A stretch of DNA of 64,000 bases from the NCBI RefSeq assembly GCF_037042905.1, contig NC_087261.1, positions 21,377,617 through 21,441,616 of the forward strand, read 5' to 3'. Origin of the DNA: Lytechinus pictus. Lineage: Eukaryota > Echinodermata > Echinoidea > Temnopleuroida > Toxopneustidae. A model generated the notes under the pieces. The model saw nothing but the letters and a program-made list of their open reading frames with translations, was not told the DNA's origin and ran no database searches. Positions 31,105 through 44,003 of the stretch are shown here, one piece after another; positions within the stretch are counted from its first letter, which is position 1; every line of letters begins with the position of its first letter. The translations under genes were made by a program, and so were the position numbers.

Positions 31105-33650
31105 GAAAGTATATATCAAATCAAAATGTTTATTAAGGAATCAATTTTTGTGATATTCGATAAATAATATTCGTCAATCTTTTTTTTTACTAATAAAAGC
31201 ATCACATTACATCAGCAAAATGATATAATAAATGTAAAGGAAATTGCATGGGTGTTACAGGAGAGGATGTAATGTTTTGGGGTAAAATAAGAAAAAGAAT
31301 ATTAGTACTTTTTCTATTCATAATGCCAACACGCATATTCACTTTCAGAGATATTGGTAACCCGTATGTGAGGAGGAATCAAGGATGACATTGAAAAAAA
31401 ATATATAAATAAGTATATACCTTTTCCTCACAGTCGGTTATCAAAATATCAGTTTAACATTACTTTACTGGTCTAAAGGCTACACCTTTCCCAACCCCAT
31501 AAGCATTTGTGTGACAAACATACATTGAGCAAAGCAGATGCAATACTTTTTTTTTTCAAATAACCAAGATAATAATACAACCTAAATGTAAAGTATGGAT
31601 TTTGGAAGAATCTATCAACAATTGATGACAAAACTAGTTCTAATTTACATTTCTGAATTTATTTGCAATTTTTTTTCAAAAAAAAATCATATGCTCACTT
31701 AATTGTGAATAAAAAACAGGCAGTTGCCAAATTTATTATCACTTTTTACATTGAGTTATATTTCTTTTTACAGCAACATCACTAATATTTGCATACACTA
31801 GGCTTGTCTTGAGATGTGTATGTCATAACTTTCTTATTTAAAAAAAAATACTTACCGCATACAAACGCAGAATTGTAAATTGTCTATTGTCTATTGAAGA
31901 AACAAAGGTAGTCAATCACTAGGCCCTTTATCCCCCCTCAGATCATCTTCAAGCATGATGATGAGGTAGCGTGTGGTCCCTTTTAAAAAGCAATACTGTA
32001 CTTGAAAGCTTCATCCTCGTACAAGTCACAAAGGTTCCTCCTGTCAATGATTCCTAATTGCAGTTCTGGTTGGCATATTCCTATTAAGTTAGAGTAAGAA
32101 GCAAAATAAAATATTTAAACAACATTGGAAAAAAAACTACCGGTATGTACATGTATTCTTAAATACCTTTACTGAATACTGTATAAATTTATAGGCCTAA
32201 CTTTTAAATCTGTATATTTGGTCAGTTGAATTATAAATTCCTTATTTTGCCCCTAACATAATCACATCATCATTCTCATAAATTTGAATTTTTTTACTGG
32301 ATCTATATATTTGACATTTAGGCATGCACTCTATGACCATTGACTATGTGACACAGAATTCAGATTAGTTCAGTCACTGTCAGAAGTGTACATCAACCAA
32401 GTTTGAAATTGATCAAAATAAGTGGTTCTTTATCATGAAACAAATTTTACGATAAATTTTTTTCTAGACCGTGACAAAGAAAAAAAAATAGAAAATAGAC
32501 AATAGTCCACATAGAAACAACAAAAAATGAACATACCTCTCTAACAATCCTCCTTAGTCTCTCAGAACAGCCTACGCATGTTGTAAGATGTTTTCATCCA
32601 TTCGAAAATTTACTGTGGAAATAAACAAAGTACAGGTAGATCTACATGAAATTATTTTTATATCTACTGTACATGAAACATAATTCAACATCTCTCAAAC
32701 CTGCCAGATTAAATGATAGTATTTCCAACCAAAATGTAAATTCATATATCATTTGTTAAAATAATTTATTCAATGAATTGTTCTACAGAATGGCGCTTCA
32801 TAACGTAGCTAATCATATTGTAGCTACATCATATAAACAAAGCGATTCATTCAAGCATATGGTATTACGCAGGGTGAGCAAGGGATGGTAAGATTTGGCA
32901 ATGGCCACCAGATTGGTCTGGTAAGAAACCTCTCATTTGTCATGTTTTCATTATTTAGGCCCTATAAATATTGTATTTATATGCTTTAGTTTAGGTGGTA
33001 AAAAGGTATACAACTTAAATAAATTCATTGTTAACCCATTTGCACAGCCCTTCCTTGGCAGGCCTGCCCTACCTAGCCTAGGGCAGGGCCTAGGCTAGCG
33101 CGTGTCTAATTCTAAGTCTAACTTGGGCTACGGCTCCATCATGATGAAAAGACAGTGTTAACTCAAAATATCATCAGAGTCTTCGAGGCTAGATCAAGTT
33201 CCAACATTTCTCCAGATCTGAACAAGTGAATTTTGAAAAATATTTTTTGTGATCACTTCTATTGGAGACAGGATCTACACTAGCATGACTCGACACAGTT
33301 AGGAAGTGTTTTCCCATCACTGAATTGACCCAATTTATTAATTTATTATATTGATGCTGTTTAGTTAATTGTGCAGGGATTTATACTAAATGAAATCATA
33401 TCAAGGTATAATTTAAGAATAAAATTTTCTTGAATTTTGCACAATTGTGGTTGAAAGTCTGACTATACTTAGGCGGCTTTGTCATGTTATCGCTATGCAG
33501 CAAGATGAGATCATGGTATGGTCGGAGGTCCTGCAGCTGCATTCTCCTGAGCTGAGCTTTATCAGCTGAGCGGTCGGAGAGCTCCTCATTATCTTTTGAC
33601 AGGACACACAACTACACGCGTGGGACTAGAAAATAACTTGCGTGCGATAA
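31105..33650 (-). other. Possible spliced minus-strand transcript (three exons, coding status unknown)
   Basis: Read on the minus strand, an internal exon of 76 nt (32612-32537) has a strong acceptor (GTTTATTTCCACAG) and donor (GAGAG|GTATGTTC). A terminal exon would begin at 32080 after CTAACTTAATAG and run to a polyadenylation signal AATAAA at 31134-31129. A first exon could end at 33469 (CCTAA|GTATAG). The terminal exon has a tidy 32-codon frame in one phase (ICQPELQLGIIDRRNLCDLY and on, stop at 31985), but the 76 nt exon brings stops in that phase. No join gave a convincing protein, so a non-coding RNA or mis-chosen exons are both possible. Confidence 0.3.
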
Positions 33651-33884
33651 TGCTTTTCCCATCCCGAGTCCACCGTTCCGTTCCTAACTCTGCATGCATT
33701 TACAGCATTAATTATAATATTTCTTAACAAACAAATAAATGCAGACGTAGAAAAAATATTAATCGTCGCTATAAAATGGTTAATTACTCACGATGTTCTC
33801 ACAGCTCGGAAAATACCGTTATTAGACGCTTCGCTTCTTTTCTTTTCGTGCAAAACTATGTATCGTCGTCTCTCTCCATATCAG

Positions 33885-34115
33885 CTCAGCAATGTACCGA
33901 AAAACCGTTCTGTGATTCGTCAATGTGCCTAAAAACCATGGTTTTTGCAAAACCCACGGTTTGAAACCACCTGAAACAGTTGACTCAAAATCATGCCGAA
34001 AAACCTCGGGGAAAACCATGGTTACATTTTAAACTACCTTTGTGAATCGCAAAATCAGTAAAACCCACGGTTGAAAACATGGTTTTTGCAAAATCCATCT
34101 TTGTGAATTCGGGCC
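33885..34115. repeat. Repeat with AAAACCATGGTTTT palindromes
   Basis: The phrases AAAACCATGGTTTTTGCAAAA, AAAACCCACGGTT and CTTTGTGAATTCG recur several times in direct and inverted form. CCATGG cores make many small palindromes. Probably a degenerate inverted-repeat element; ends not defined. Confidence 0.5.
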
Positions 34116-35866
34116 AAAAAGTTTGATTTTGGTAAAAAAAAATATATATTAGCTTGCTCGCAAGTTTAAAAGTCCTTTTGCATTTTACCACAAATATGGT
34201 CAAGTGAAGAGGACAATAAAATTTAAATCAATTGGATCAGCCCCTCTCTCATGTCTCTGCTTATTTTCATTCAAAATGGGGCACTATCAAACTTTCTCAA
34301 CCCTTCCCATGATAAAGATTGCACACTCATGGTACAATAATTCAGCAGTTTGGCCCAAGATTATAAAATAAGAATCATTCAATGTTAAGAACCTTTTTTT
34401 AGAAAAAAAGGTCAAAATCTTATTTTTAGAAATCTAGATCTACTGTAGACCTATCCTAGGGCTTGCAGTAAATAAGACTAAACATCTCTCTAAAATCATT
34501 TCATGGCCGTATACTGATATCTCATTCGGAATTAATAGCTCCTTAAAGTTAAAGTAATTTTTTTTTATGCAGATAATTATACTGATTAATATTAAGTTGA
34601 AATAGCGGTGTCAAAAATGAATATGCTCAGGCCTAACTTTCAAATTCAAGCTTGTTTGACACGAATTCCCACACTCAATGACTAGGCCTACATCAGCAAT
34701 TTCGCAGGCGACTGGCACCGGCGGTATCAAAGGCTGTATACCGGTACCGCTTTGACCATGTTTGGCCTAGATTTGATACAGCTTTTTTGTTACTGATCAA
34801 GTCCACATCTACCCTTGATATTTGACAATAAAACTGAAAATACAGATTTAATTAGGACGTACATGTACATGAAGCATTCCAATTAACCAATATAGTACTA
34901 CGAAAAACTGAATATATTTTTTGAGAAAATGTGTCAACCAGATCTCAGATTTATTTGGCATCAGGAGAAAGAAATGGAATTACTGAGGTTAACGTAGTAT
35001 ACTACACATAAGGCCTTGATTGCAACACCCAAGCAAACACATTAAAATTGTAAATGAGATCAAAGCACGATATTGAACTTATCTTACTTTTATTTGTATG
35101 TAATGCCATTAATTTGATGTCGATGTTCCTTCAAAGATTTTCTGCATAACTGAAGTTCACTTATAATCCATGATTCCGAACACTAGTTCTGAAAACAGAT
35201 AATTAGTATTGATATTTCAGAAATTTGAATTTCGCAGAGTCAAAAGGAACGACACTTCGCCATAGATCAGAGGGAATTAATTGTGGGTTGAAAAAAAAGT
35301 TTAGTGCATGAGATATAAATAAAACATTAGCGCTTTAGCCAATCATGAAAGTGCATTTTGTGCATTTTGACGTCATTATATATGAATTAAACATCAACTT
35401 TCAAATTTTCCAAAGGCTGTTATGTTGGCTGTGTACAAAACCTAGGGAAAATGAAAACACGCGAAAATAGTTCCCTCTCTAGCTCACTTTAGGAGCTTAC
35501 GTACACGTAAGATCAGATTTCTGTGTGTGAGAGCTTAATAAAGGACTCGTCGATTATTCATAGGTAGAAACTCTTAAAAAACTCGGCAACTTACTTTATA
35601 TATCGATCACTCGTGATGCATCACGGGCAGGCGTATGAAAAATGATGTAATGGTAGGACACGCAAACAAAAGTGCATGATGGGAATGAATACACGTTTCG
35701 TCAACGGACCGTCCCTCTGCCATATGAGAATGCTGCCATCCTGCGGCATACGTTTTTAAAGTTCAAACGTGGATTCTGAGAAGACTGAATTGGCAGGGAA
35801 AGTTCGGCCCACAGCAAAAACCGGTAAAAATGATAAAAAATAAATAACCATTATTGTGAAACGATA
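34116..35866. other. Left flank of the 5S array, no gene recognised
   Basis: AT-rich, single-copy in appearance. A 14 bp palindrome CGTGATGCATCACG is at 35612-35625. The sequence changes to array DNA abruptly at 35867. Confidence 0.5.
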
Positions 35867-35918
35867 TCGGTTAGTACTTGGATGGGAGACCGCCTGGGAA
35901 TACCGGGTGTTGTAGGCA
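35867..35918 (+). pseudogene. 5S: 5'-truncated 5S rRNA gene at left array edge
   Basis: Only nt 68 onward is present (CGGTTAGTACTTGGATGGGAG and on), followed by the usual T-run and a normal spacer. It retains box C but lacks box A, so it should not be expressed. Confidence 0.95.
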
Positions 35919-36338
35919 TTTTTTGCTTCATGAAATGCCCCTTTATTCATTTTTACATTTTAAGTCGTTGGTATTTGTTTTCCTTATAGTATCACTTTTG
36001 TCTCTTTTTGTTGTCTTTTTCGTCTCCTTCGTCACCCTTTTTAATAGAGCAGGAATAAACTTTTCGCTTGATGTCCGACATTCAAGGCAATGAGGAAAGT
36101 CGTTTGTTTGCAAGCACAGGGTCTCCAAGAGACGAGGCGCGCAGTTCAAGGCCTACACCATCATGTGAATTGTTGCGTCACACACAGGTGCGCATCCAAG
36201 AAAAAAAACACGACAATATCTCAAAATTCTCGTAGGTAGGCATCCGATGGAAACTGAAACAAACCCAATGAAAGATCGGTGGAATGACTGAAGACATCAA
36301 GAAACCAATATTATTACTGACAGGGATTAAATAGATGA

Positions 36339-36346
36339 TGACGTCA
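36339..36346. promoter_or_regulatory. CRE octamer TGACGTCA at -47 to -40 of 5S copy 1
   Basis: A perfect CREB/ATF palindrome at the same position upstream of every gene in the array, including the diverged right-edge units. Function in 5S transcription is an inference. Confidence 0.6.
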
Positions 36347-36358
36347 TAGTATCCCTTC

Positions 36359-36364
36359 AAATAG
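36359..36364 (+). promoter_or_regulatory. TATA-like AAATAG at -27 of 5S copy 1
   Basis: An AT-rich hexamer at the spacing where many animal 5S genes have a TATA-like element assisting TFIIIB placement. It recurs in all units. Confidence 0.5.
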
Positions 36365-36385
36365 CTTGACTTTGATGGAGCAAGA

Positions 36386-36504
36386 GCCTACGACCATACC
36401 ATGCTGAATATACCGGTTCTCGTCCGATCACCGAAGTCAAGCAGCATAGGGCTCGGTTAGTACTTGGATGGGAGACCGCCTGGGAATACCGGGTGTTGTA
36501 GGCA
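36386..36504 (+). rRNA. 5S: 5S ribosomal RNA, copy 1 (reference copy)
   Basis: The structural RNA of the large ribosomal subunit, transcribed by RNA polymerase III. The ends GCCTAC and GTAGGC pair to form helix I. The internal promoter is recognisable: box A around nt 50-64 (AGTCAAGCAGCATAG) and box C around nt 80-97 (TGGATGGGAGACCGCCTG), the TFIIIA binding region. The sequence keeps the animal 5S hallmarks GGTTAGTACTTGGATGGG and CCTGGGAATACCGGGTG. A T6 terminator follows directly. The spacer upstream holds a CRE and a TATA-like hexamer. I chose the start by homology and by the helix I pairing. Confidence 0.98.
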
Positions 36505-36510
36505 TTTTTT
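36505..36510 (+). terminator. Pol III T-run terminator of 5S copy 1
   Basis: TTTTTT immediately after the gene; the same in nearly all units (five T in copy 30). Confidence 0.85.
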
Positions 36511-36971
36511 GCTTCATGAAATGCCCCTTTATTCATTTTTACATTTTAAGTCGTTGGTATTTGTTTTCCTTATAGTATCACTTTTGTCTCTTTTTGTTGT
36601 CTTTTTCGTCTCCTTCGTCACCCTTTTTAATAGAGCAGGAATAAACTTTTCGCTTGATGTCCGACATTCAAGGCAATGAGGAAAGTCGTTTGTTTGCAAG
36701 CACAGGGTCTCCAAGAGACGAGGCGCGCAGTTCAAGGCCTACACCATCATGTGAATTGTTGCGTCACACACAGGTGCGCATCCAAGAAAAAAAACACGAC
36801 AATATCTCAAAATTCTCGTAGGTAGGCATCCGATGGAAACTGAAACAAACCCAATGAAAGATCGGTGGAATGACTGAAGACATCAAGAAACCAATATTAT
36901 TACTGACAGGGATTAAATAGATGATGACGTCATAGTATCCCTTCAAATAGCTTGACTTTGATGGAGCAAGA

Positions 36972-37090
36972 GCCTACGACCATACCATGCTGAATATACC
37001 GGTTCTCGTCCGATCACCGAAGTCAAGCAGCATAGGGCTCGGTTAGTACTTGGATGGGAGACCGCCTGGGAATACCGGGTGTTGTAGGCA
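36972..37090 (+). rRNA. 5S: 5S ribosomal RNA, copy 2
   Basis: Same as copy 1, 586 bp downstream. Confidence 0.97.
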
Positions 37091-37557
37091 TTTTTTGCTT
37101 CATGAAATGCCCCTTTATTCATTTTTACATTTTAAGTCGTTGGTATTTGTTTTCCTTATAGTATCACTTTTGTCTCTTTTTGTTGTCTTTTTCGTCTCCT
37201 TCGTCACCCTTTTTAATAGAGCAGGAATAAACTTTTCGCTTGATGTCCGACATTCAAGGCAATGAGGAAAGTCGTTTGTTTGCAAGCACAGGGTCTCCAA
37301 GAGACGAGGCGCGCAGTTCAAGGCCTACACCATCATGTGAATTGTTGCGTCACACACAGGTGCGCATCCAAGAAAAAAAACACGACAATATCTCAAAATT
37401 CTCGTAGGTAGGCATCCGATGGAAACTGAAACAAACCCAATGAAAGATCGGTGGAATGACTGAAGACATCAAGAAACCAATATTATTACTGACAGGGATT
37501 AAATAGATGATGACGTCATAGTATCCCTTCAAATAGCTTGACTTTGATGGAGCAAGA

Positions 37558-37676
37558 GCCTACGACCATACCATGCTGAATATACCGGTTCTCGTCCGAT
37601 CACCGAAGTCAAGCAGCATAGGGCTCGGTTAGTACTTGGATGGGAGACCGCCTGGGAATACCGGGTGTTGTAGGCA
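37558..37676 (+). rRNA. 5S: 5S ribosomal RNA, copy 3
   Basis: Same as copy 1. Confidence 0.97.
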
Positions 37677-38143
37677 TTTTTTGCTTCATGAAATGCCCCT
37701 TTATTCATTTTTACATTTTAAGTCGTTGGTATTTGTTTTCCTTATAGTATCACTTTTGTCTCTTTTTGTTGTCTTTTTCGTCTCCTTCGTCACCCTTTTT
37801 AATAGAGCAGGAATAAACTTTTCGCTTGATGTCCGACATTCAAGGCAATGAGGAAAGTCGTTTGTTTGCAAGCACAGGGTCTCCAAGAGACGAGGCGCGC
37901 AGTTCAAGGCCTACACCATCATGTGAATTGTTGCGTCACACACAGGTGCGCATCCAAGAAAAAAAACACGACAATATCTCAAAATTCTCGTAGGTAGGCA
38001 TCCGATGGAAACTGAAACAAACCCAATGAAAGATCGGTGGAATGACTGAAGACATCAAGAAACCAATATTATTACTGACAGGGATTAAATAGATGATGAC
38101 GTCATAGTATCCCTTCAAATAGCTTGACTTTGATGGAGCAAGA

Positions 38144-38262
38144 GCCTACGACCATACCATGCTGAATATACCGGTTCTCGTCCGATCACCGAAGTCAAGC
38201 AGCATAGGGCTCGGTTAGTACTTGGATGGGAGACCGCCTGGGAATACCGGGTGTTGTAGGCA
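38144..38262 (+). rRNA. 5S: 5S ribosomal RNA, copy 4
   Basis: Same as copy 1. Confidence 0.97.
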
Positions 38263-38729
38263 TTTTTTGCTTCATGAAATGCCCCTTTATTCATTTTTAC
38301 ATTTTAAGTCGTTGGTATTTGTTTTCCTTATAGTATCACTTTTGTCTCTTTTTGTTGTCTTTTTCGTCTCCTTCGTCACCCTTTTTAATAGAGCAGGAAT
38401 AAACTTTTCGCTTGATGTCCGACATTCAAGGCAATGAGGAAAGTCGTTTGTTTGCAAGCACAGGGTCTCCAAGAGACGAGGCGCGCAGTTCAAGGCCTAC
38501 ACCATCATGTGAATTGTTGCGTCACACACAGGTGCGCATCCAAGAAAAAAAACACGACAATATCTCAAAATTCTCGTAGGTAGGCATCCGATGGAAACTG
38601 AAACAAACCCAATGAAAGATCGGTGGAATGACTGAAGACATCAAGAAACCAATATTATTACTGACAGGGATTAAATAGATGATGACGTCATAGTATCCCT
38701 TCAAATAGCTTGACTTTGATGGAGCAAGA

Positions 38730-38848
38730 GCCTACGACCATACCATGCTGAATATACCGGTTCTCGTCCGATCACCGAAGTCAAGCAGCATAGGGCTCGG
38801 TTAGTACTTGGATGGGAGACCGCCTGGGAATACCGGGTGTTGTAGGCA
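38730..38848 (+). rRNA. 5S: 5S ribosomal RNA, copy 5
   Basis: Same as copy 1. Confidence 0.97.
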
Positions 38849-39315
38849 TTTTTTGCTTCATGAAATGCCCCTTTATTCATTTTTACATTTTAAGTCGTTG
38901 GTATTTGTTTTCCTTATAGTATCACTTTTGTCTCTTTTTGTTGTCTTTTTCGTCTCCTTCGTCACCCTTTTTAATAGAGCAGGAATAAACTTTTCGCTTG
39001 ATGTCCGACATTCAAGGCAATGAGGAAAGTCGTTTGTTTGCAAGCACAGGGTCTCCAAGAGACGAGGCGCGCAGTTCAAGGCCTACACCATCATGTGAAT
39101 TGTTGCGTCACACACAGGTGCGCATCCAAGAAAAAAAACACGACAATATCTCAAAATTCTCGTAGGTAGGCATCCGATGGAAACTGAAACAAACCCAATG
39201 AAAGATCGGTGGAATGACTGAAGACATCAAGAAACCAATATTATTACTGACAGGGATTAAATAGATGATGACGTCATAGTATCCCTTCAAATAGCTTGAC
39301 TTTGATGGAGCAAGA

Positions 39316-39434
39316 GCCTACGACCATACCATGCTGAATATACCGGTTCTCGTCCGATCACCGAAGTCAAGCAGCATAGGGCTCGGTTAGTACTTGGATG
39401 GGAGACCGCCTGGGAATACCGGGTGTTGTAGGCA
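39316..39434 (+). rRNA. 5S: 5S ribosomal RNA, copy 6
   Basis: Same as copy 1. Confidence 0.97.
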
Positions 39435-39901
39435 TTTTTTGCTTCATGAAATGCCCCTTTATTCATTTTTACATTTTAAGTCGTTGGTATTTGTTTTCCT
39501 TATAGTATCACTTTTGTCTCTTTTTGTTGTCTTTTTCGTCTCCTTCGTCACCCTTTTTAATAGAGCAGGAATAAACTTTTCGCTTGATGTCCGACATTCA
39601 AGGCAATGAGGAAAGTCGTTTGTTTGCAAGCACAGGGTCTCCAAGAGACGAGGCGCGCAGTTCAAGGCCTACACCATCATGTGAATTGTTGCGTCACACA
39701 CAGGTGCGCATCCAAGAAAAAAAACACGACAATATCTCAAAATTCTCGTAGGTAGGCATCCGATGGAAACTGAAACAAACCCAATGAAAGATCGGTGGAA
39801 TGACTGAAGACATCAAGAAACCAATATTATTACTGACAGGGATTAAATAGATGATGACGTCATAGTATCCCTTCAAATAGCTTGACTTTGATGGAGCAAG
39901 A

Positions 39902-40020
39902 GCCTACGACCATACCATGCTGAATATACCGGTTCTCGTCCGATCACCGAAGTCAAGCAGCATAGGGCTCGGTTAGTACTTGGATGGGAGACCGCCTGGG
40001 AATACCGGGTGTTGTAGGCA
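39902..40020 (+). rRNA. 5S: 5S ribosomal RNA, copy 7
   Basis: Same as copy 1. Confidence 0.97.
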
Positions 40021-40487
40021 TTTTTTGCTTCATGAAATGCCCCTTTATTCATTTTTACATTTTAAGTCGTTGGTATTTGTTTTCCTTATAGTATCACTTT
40101 TGTCTCTTTTTGTTGTCTTTTTCGTCTCCTTCGTCACCCTTTTTAATAGAGCAGGAATAAACTTTTCGCTTGATGTCCGACATTCAAGGCAATGAGGAAA
40201 GTCGTTTGTTTGCAAGCACAGGGTCTCCAAGAGACGAGGCGCGCAGTTCAAGGCCTACACCATCATGTGAATTGTTGCGTCACACACAGGTGCGCATCCA
40301 AGAAAAAAAACACGACAATATCTCAAAATTCTCGTAGGTAGGCATCCGATGGAAACTGAAACAAACCCAATGAAAGATCGGTGGAATGACTGAAGACATC
40401 AAGAAACCAATATTATTACTGACAGGGATTAAATAGATGATGACGTCATAGTATCCCTTCAAATAGCTTGACTTTGATGGAGCAAGA

Positions 40488-40606
40488 GCCTACGACCATA
40501 CCATGCTGAATATACCGGTTCTCGTCCGATCACCGAAGTCAAGCAGCATAGGGCTCGGTTAGTACTTGGATGGGAGACCGCCTGGGAATACCGGGTGTTG
40601 TAGGCA
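40488..40606 (+). rRNA. 5S: 5S ribosomal RNA, copy 8
   Basis: Same as copy 1. Confidence 0.97.
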
Positions 40607-41073
40607 TTTTTTGCTTCATGAAATGCCCCTTTATTCATTTTTACATTTTAAGTCGTTGGTATTTGTTTTCCTTATAGTATCACTTTTGTCTCTTTTTGTT
40701 GTCTTTTTCGTCTCCTTCGTCACCCTTTTTAATAGAGCAGGAATAAACTTTTCGCTTGATGTCCGACATTCAAGGCAATGAGGAAAGTCGTTTGTTTGCA
40801 AGCACAGGGTCTCCAAGAGACGAGGCGCGCAGTTCAAGGCCTACACCATCATGTGAATTGTTGCGTCACACACAGGTGCGCATCCAAGAAAAAAAACACG
40901 ACAATATCTCAAAATTCTCGTAGGTAGGCATCCGATGGAAACTGAAACAAACCCAATGAAAGATCGGTGGAATGACTGAAGACATCAAGAAACCAATATT
41001 ATTACTGACAGGGATTAAATAGATGATGACGTCATAGTATCCCTTCAAATAGCTTGACTTTGATGGAGCAAGA

Positions 41074-41192
41074 GCCTACGACCATACCATGCTGAATATA
41101 CCGGTTCTCGTCCGATCACCGAAGTCAAGCAGCATAGGGCTCGGTTAGTACTTGGATGGGAGACCGCCTGGGAATACCGGGTGTTGTAGGCA
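41074..41192 (+). rRNA. 5S: 5S ribosomal RNA, copy 9
   Basis: Same as copy 1. Confidence 0.97.
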
Positions 41193-41659
41193 TTTTTTGC
41201 TTCATGAAATGCCCCTTTATTCATTTTTACATTTTAAGTCGTTGGTATTTGTTTTCCTTATAGTATCACTTTTGTCTCTTTTTGTTGTCTTTTTCGTCTC
41301 CTTCGTCACCCTTTTTAATAGAGCAGGAATAAACTTTTCGCTTGATGTCCGACATTCAAGGCAATGAGGAAAGTCGTTTGTTTGCAAGCACAGGGTCTCC
41401 AAGAGACGAGGCGCGCAGTTCAAGGCCTACACCATCATGTGAATTGTTGCGTCACACACAGGTGCGCATCCAAGAAAAAAAACACGACAATATCTCAAAA
41501 TTCTCGTAGGTAGGCATCCGATGGAAACTGAAACAAACCCAATGAAAGATCGGTGGAATGACTGAAGACATCAAGAAACCAATATTATTACTGACAGGGA
41601 TTAAATAGATGATGACGTCATAGTATCCCTTCAAATAGCTTGACTTTGATGGAGCAAGA

Positions 41660-41778
41660 GCCTACGACCATACCATGCTGAATATACCGGTTCTCGTCCG
41701 ATCACCGAAGTCAAGCAGCATAGGGCTCGGTTAGTACTTGGATGGGAGACCGCCTGGGAATACCGGGTGTTGTAGGCA
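41660..41778 (+). rRNA. 5S: 5S ribosomal RNA, copy 10
   Basis: Same as copy 1. Confidence 0.97.
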
Positions 41779-42245
41779 TTTTTTGCTTCATGAAATGCCC
41801 CTTTATTCATTTTTACATTTTAAGTCGTTGGTATTTGTTTTCCTTATAGTATCACTTTTGTCTCTTTTTGTTGTCTTTTTCGTCTCCTTCGTCACCCTTT
41901 TTAATAGAGCAGGAATAAACTTTTCGCTTGATGTCCGACATTCAAGGCAATGAGGAAAGTCGTTTGTTTGCAAGCACAGGGTCTCCAAGAGACGAGGCGC
42001 GCAGTTCAAGGCCTACACCATCATGTGAATTGTTGCGTCACACACAGGTGCGCATCCAAGAAAAAAAACACGACAATATCTCAAAATTCTCGTAGGTAGG
42101 CATCCGATGGAAACTGAAACAAACCCAATGAAAGATCGGTGGAATGACTGAAGACATCAAGAAACCAATATTATTACTGACAGGGATTAAATAGATGATG
42201 ACGTCATAGTATCCCTTCAAATAGCTTGACTTTGATGGAGCAAGA

Positions 42246-42364
42246 GCCTACGACCATACCATGCTGAATATACCGGTTCTCGTCCGATCACCGAAGTCAA
42301 GCAGCATAGGGCTCGGTTAGTACTTGGATGGGAGACCGCCTGGGAATACCGGGTGTTGTAGGCA
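42246..42364 (+). rRNA. 5S: 5S ribosomal RNA, copy 11
   Basis: Same as copy 1. Confidence 0.97.
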
Positions 42365-42831
42365 TTTTTTGCTTCATGAAATGCCCCTTTATTCATTTTT
42401 ACATTTTAAGTCGTTGGTATTTGTTTTCCTTATAGTATCACTTTTGTCTCTTTTTGTTGTCTTTTTCGTCTCCTTCGTCACCCTTTTTAATAGAGCAGGA
42501 ATAAACTTTTCGCTTGATGTCCGACATTCAAGGCAATGAGGAAAGTCGTTTGTTTGCAAGCACAGGGTCTCCAAGAGACGAGGCGCGCAGTTCAAGGCCT
42601 ACACCATCATGTGAATTGTTGCGTCACACACAGGTGCGCATCCAAGAAAAAAAACACGACAATATCTCAAAATTCTCGTAGGTAGGCATCCGATGGAAAC
42701 TGAAACAAACCCAATGAAAGATCGGTGGAATGACTGAAGACATCAAGAAACCAATATTATTACTGACAGGGATTAAATAGATGATGACGTCATAGTATCC
42801 CTTCAAATAGCTTGACTTTGATGGAGCAAGA

Positions 42832-42950
42832 GCCTACGACCATACCATGCTGAATATACCGGTTCTCGTCCGATCACCGAAGTCAAGCAGCATAGGGCTC
42901 GGTTAGTACTTGGATGGGAGACCGCCTGGGAATACCGGGTGTTGTAGGCA
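42832..42950 (+). rRNA. 5S: 5S ribosomal RNA, copy 12
   Basis: Same as copy 1. Confidence 0.97.
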
Positions 42951-43417
42951 TTTTTTGCTTCATGAAATGCCCCTTTATTCATTTTTACATTTTAAGTCGT
43001 TGGTATTTGTTTTCCTTATAGTATCACTTTTGTCTCTTTTTGTTGTCTTTTTCGTCTCCTTCGTCACCCTTTTTAATAGAGCAGGAATAAACTTTTCGCT
43101 TGATGTCCGACATTCAAGGCAATGAGGAAAGTCGTTTGTTTGCAAGCACAGGGTCTCCAAGAGACGAGGCGCGCAGTTCAAGGCCTACACCATCATGTGA
43201 ATTGTTGCGTCACACACAGGTGCGCATCCAAGAAAAAAAACACGACAATATCTCAAAATTCTCGTAGGTAGGCATCCGATGGAAACTGAAACAAACCCAA
43301 TGAAAGATCGGTGGAATGACTGAAGACATCAAGAAACCAATATTATTACTGACAGGGATTAAATAGATGATGACGTCATAGTATCCCTTCAAATAGCTTG
43401 ACTTTGATGGAGCAAGA

Positions 43418-43536
43418 GCCTACGACCATACCATGCTGAATATACCGGTTCTCGTCCGATCACCGAAGTCAAGCAGCATAGGGCTCGGTTAGTACTTGGA
43501 TGGGAGACCGCCTGGGAATACCGGGTGTTGTAGGCA
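43418..43536 (+). rRNA. 5S: 5S ribosomal RNA, copy 13
   Basis: Same as copy 1. Confidence 0.97.
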
Positions 43537-44003
43537 TTTTTTGCTTCATGAAATGCCCCTTTATTCATTTTTACATTTTAAGTCGTTGGTATTTGTTTTC
43601 CTTATAGTATCACTTTTGTCTCTTTTTGTTGTCTTTTTCGTCTCCTTCGTCACCCTTTTTAATAGAGCAGGAATAAACTTTTCGCTTGATGTCCGACATT
43701 CAAGGCAATGAGGAAAGTCGTTTGTTTGCAAGCACAGGGTCTCCAAGAGACGAGGCGCGCAGTTCAAGGCCTACACCATCATGTGAATTGTTGCGTCACA
43801 CACAGGTGCGCATCCAAGAAAAAAAACACGACAATATCTCAAAATTCTCGTAGGTAGGCATCCGATGGAAACTGAAACAAACCCAATGAAAGATCGGTGG
43901 AATGACTGAAGACATCAAGAAACCAATATTATTACTGACAGGGATTAAATAGATGATGACGTCATAGTATCCCTTCAAATAGCTTGACTTTGATGGAGCA
44001 AGA

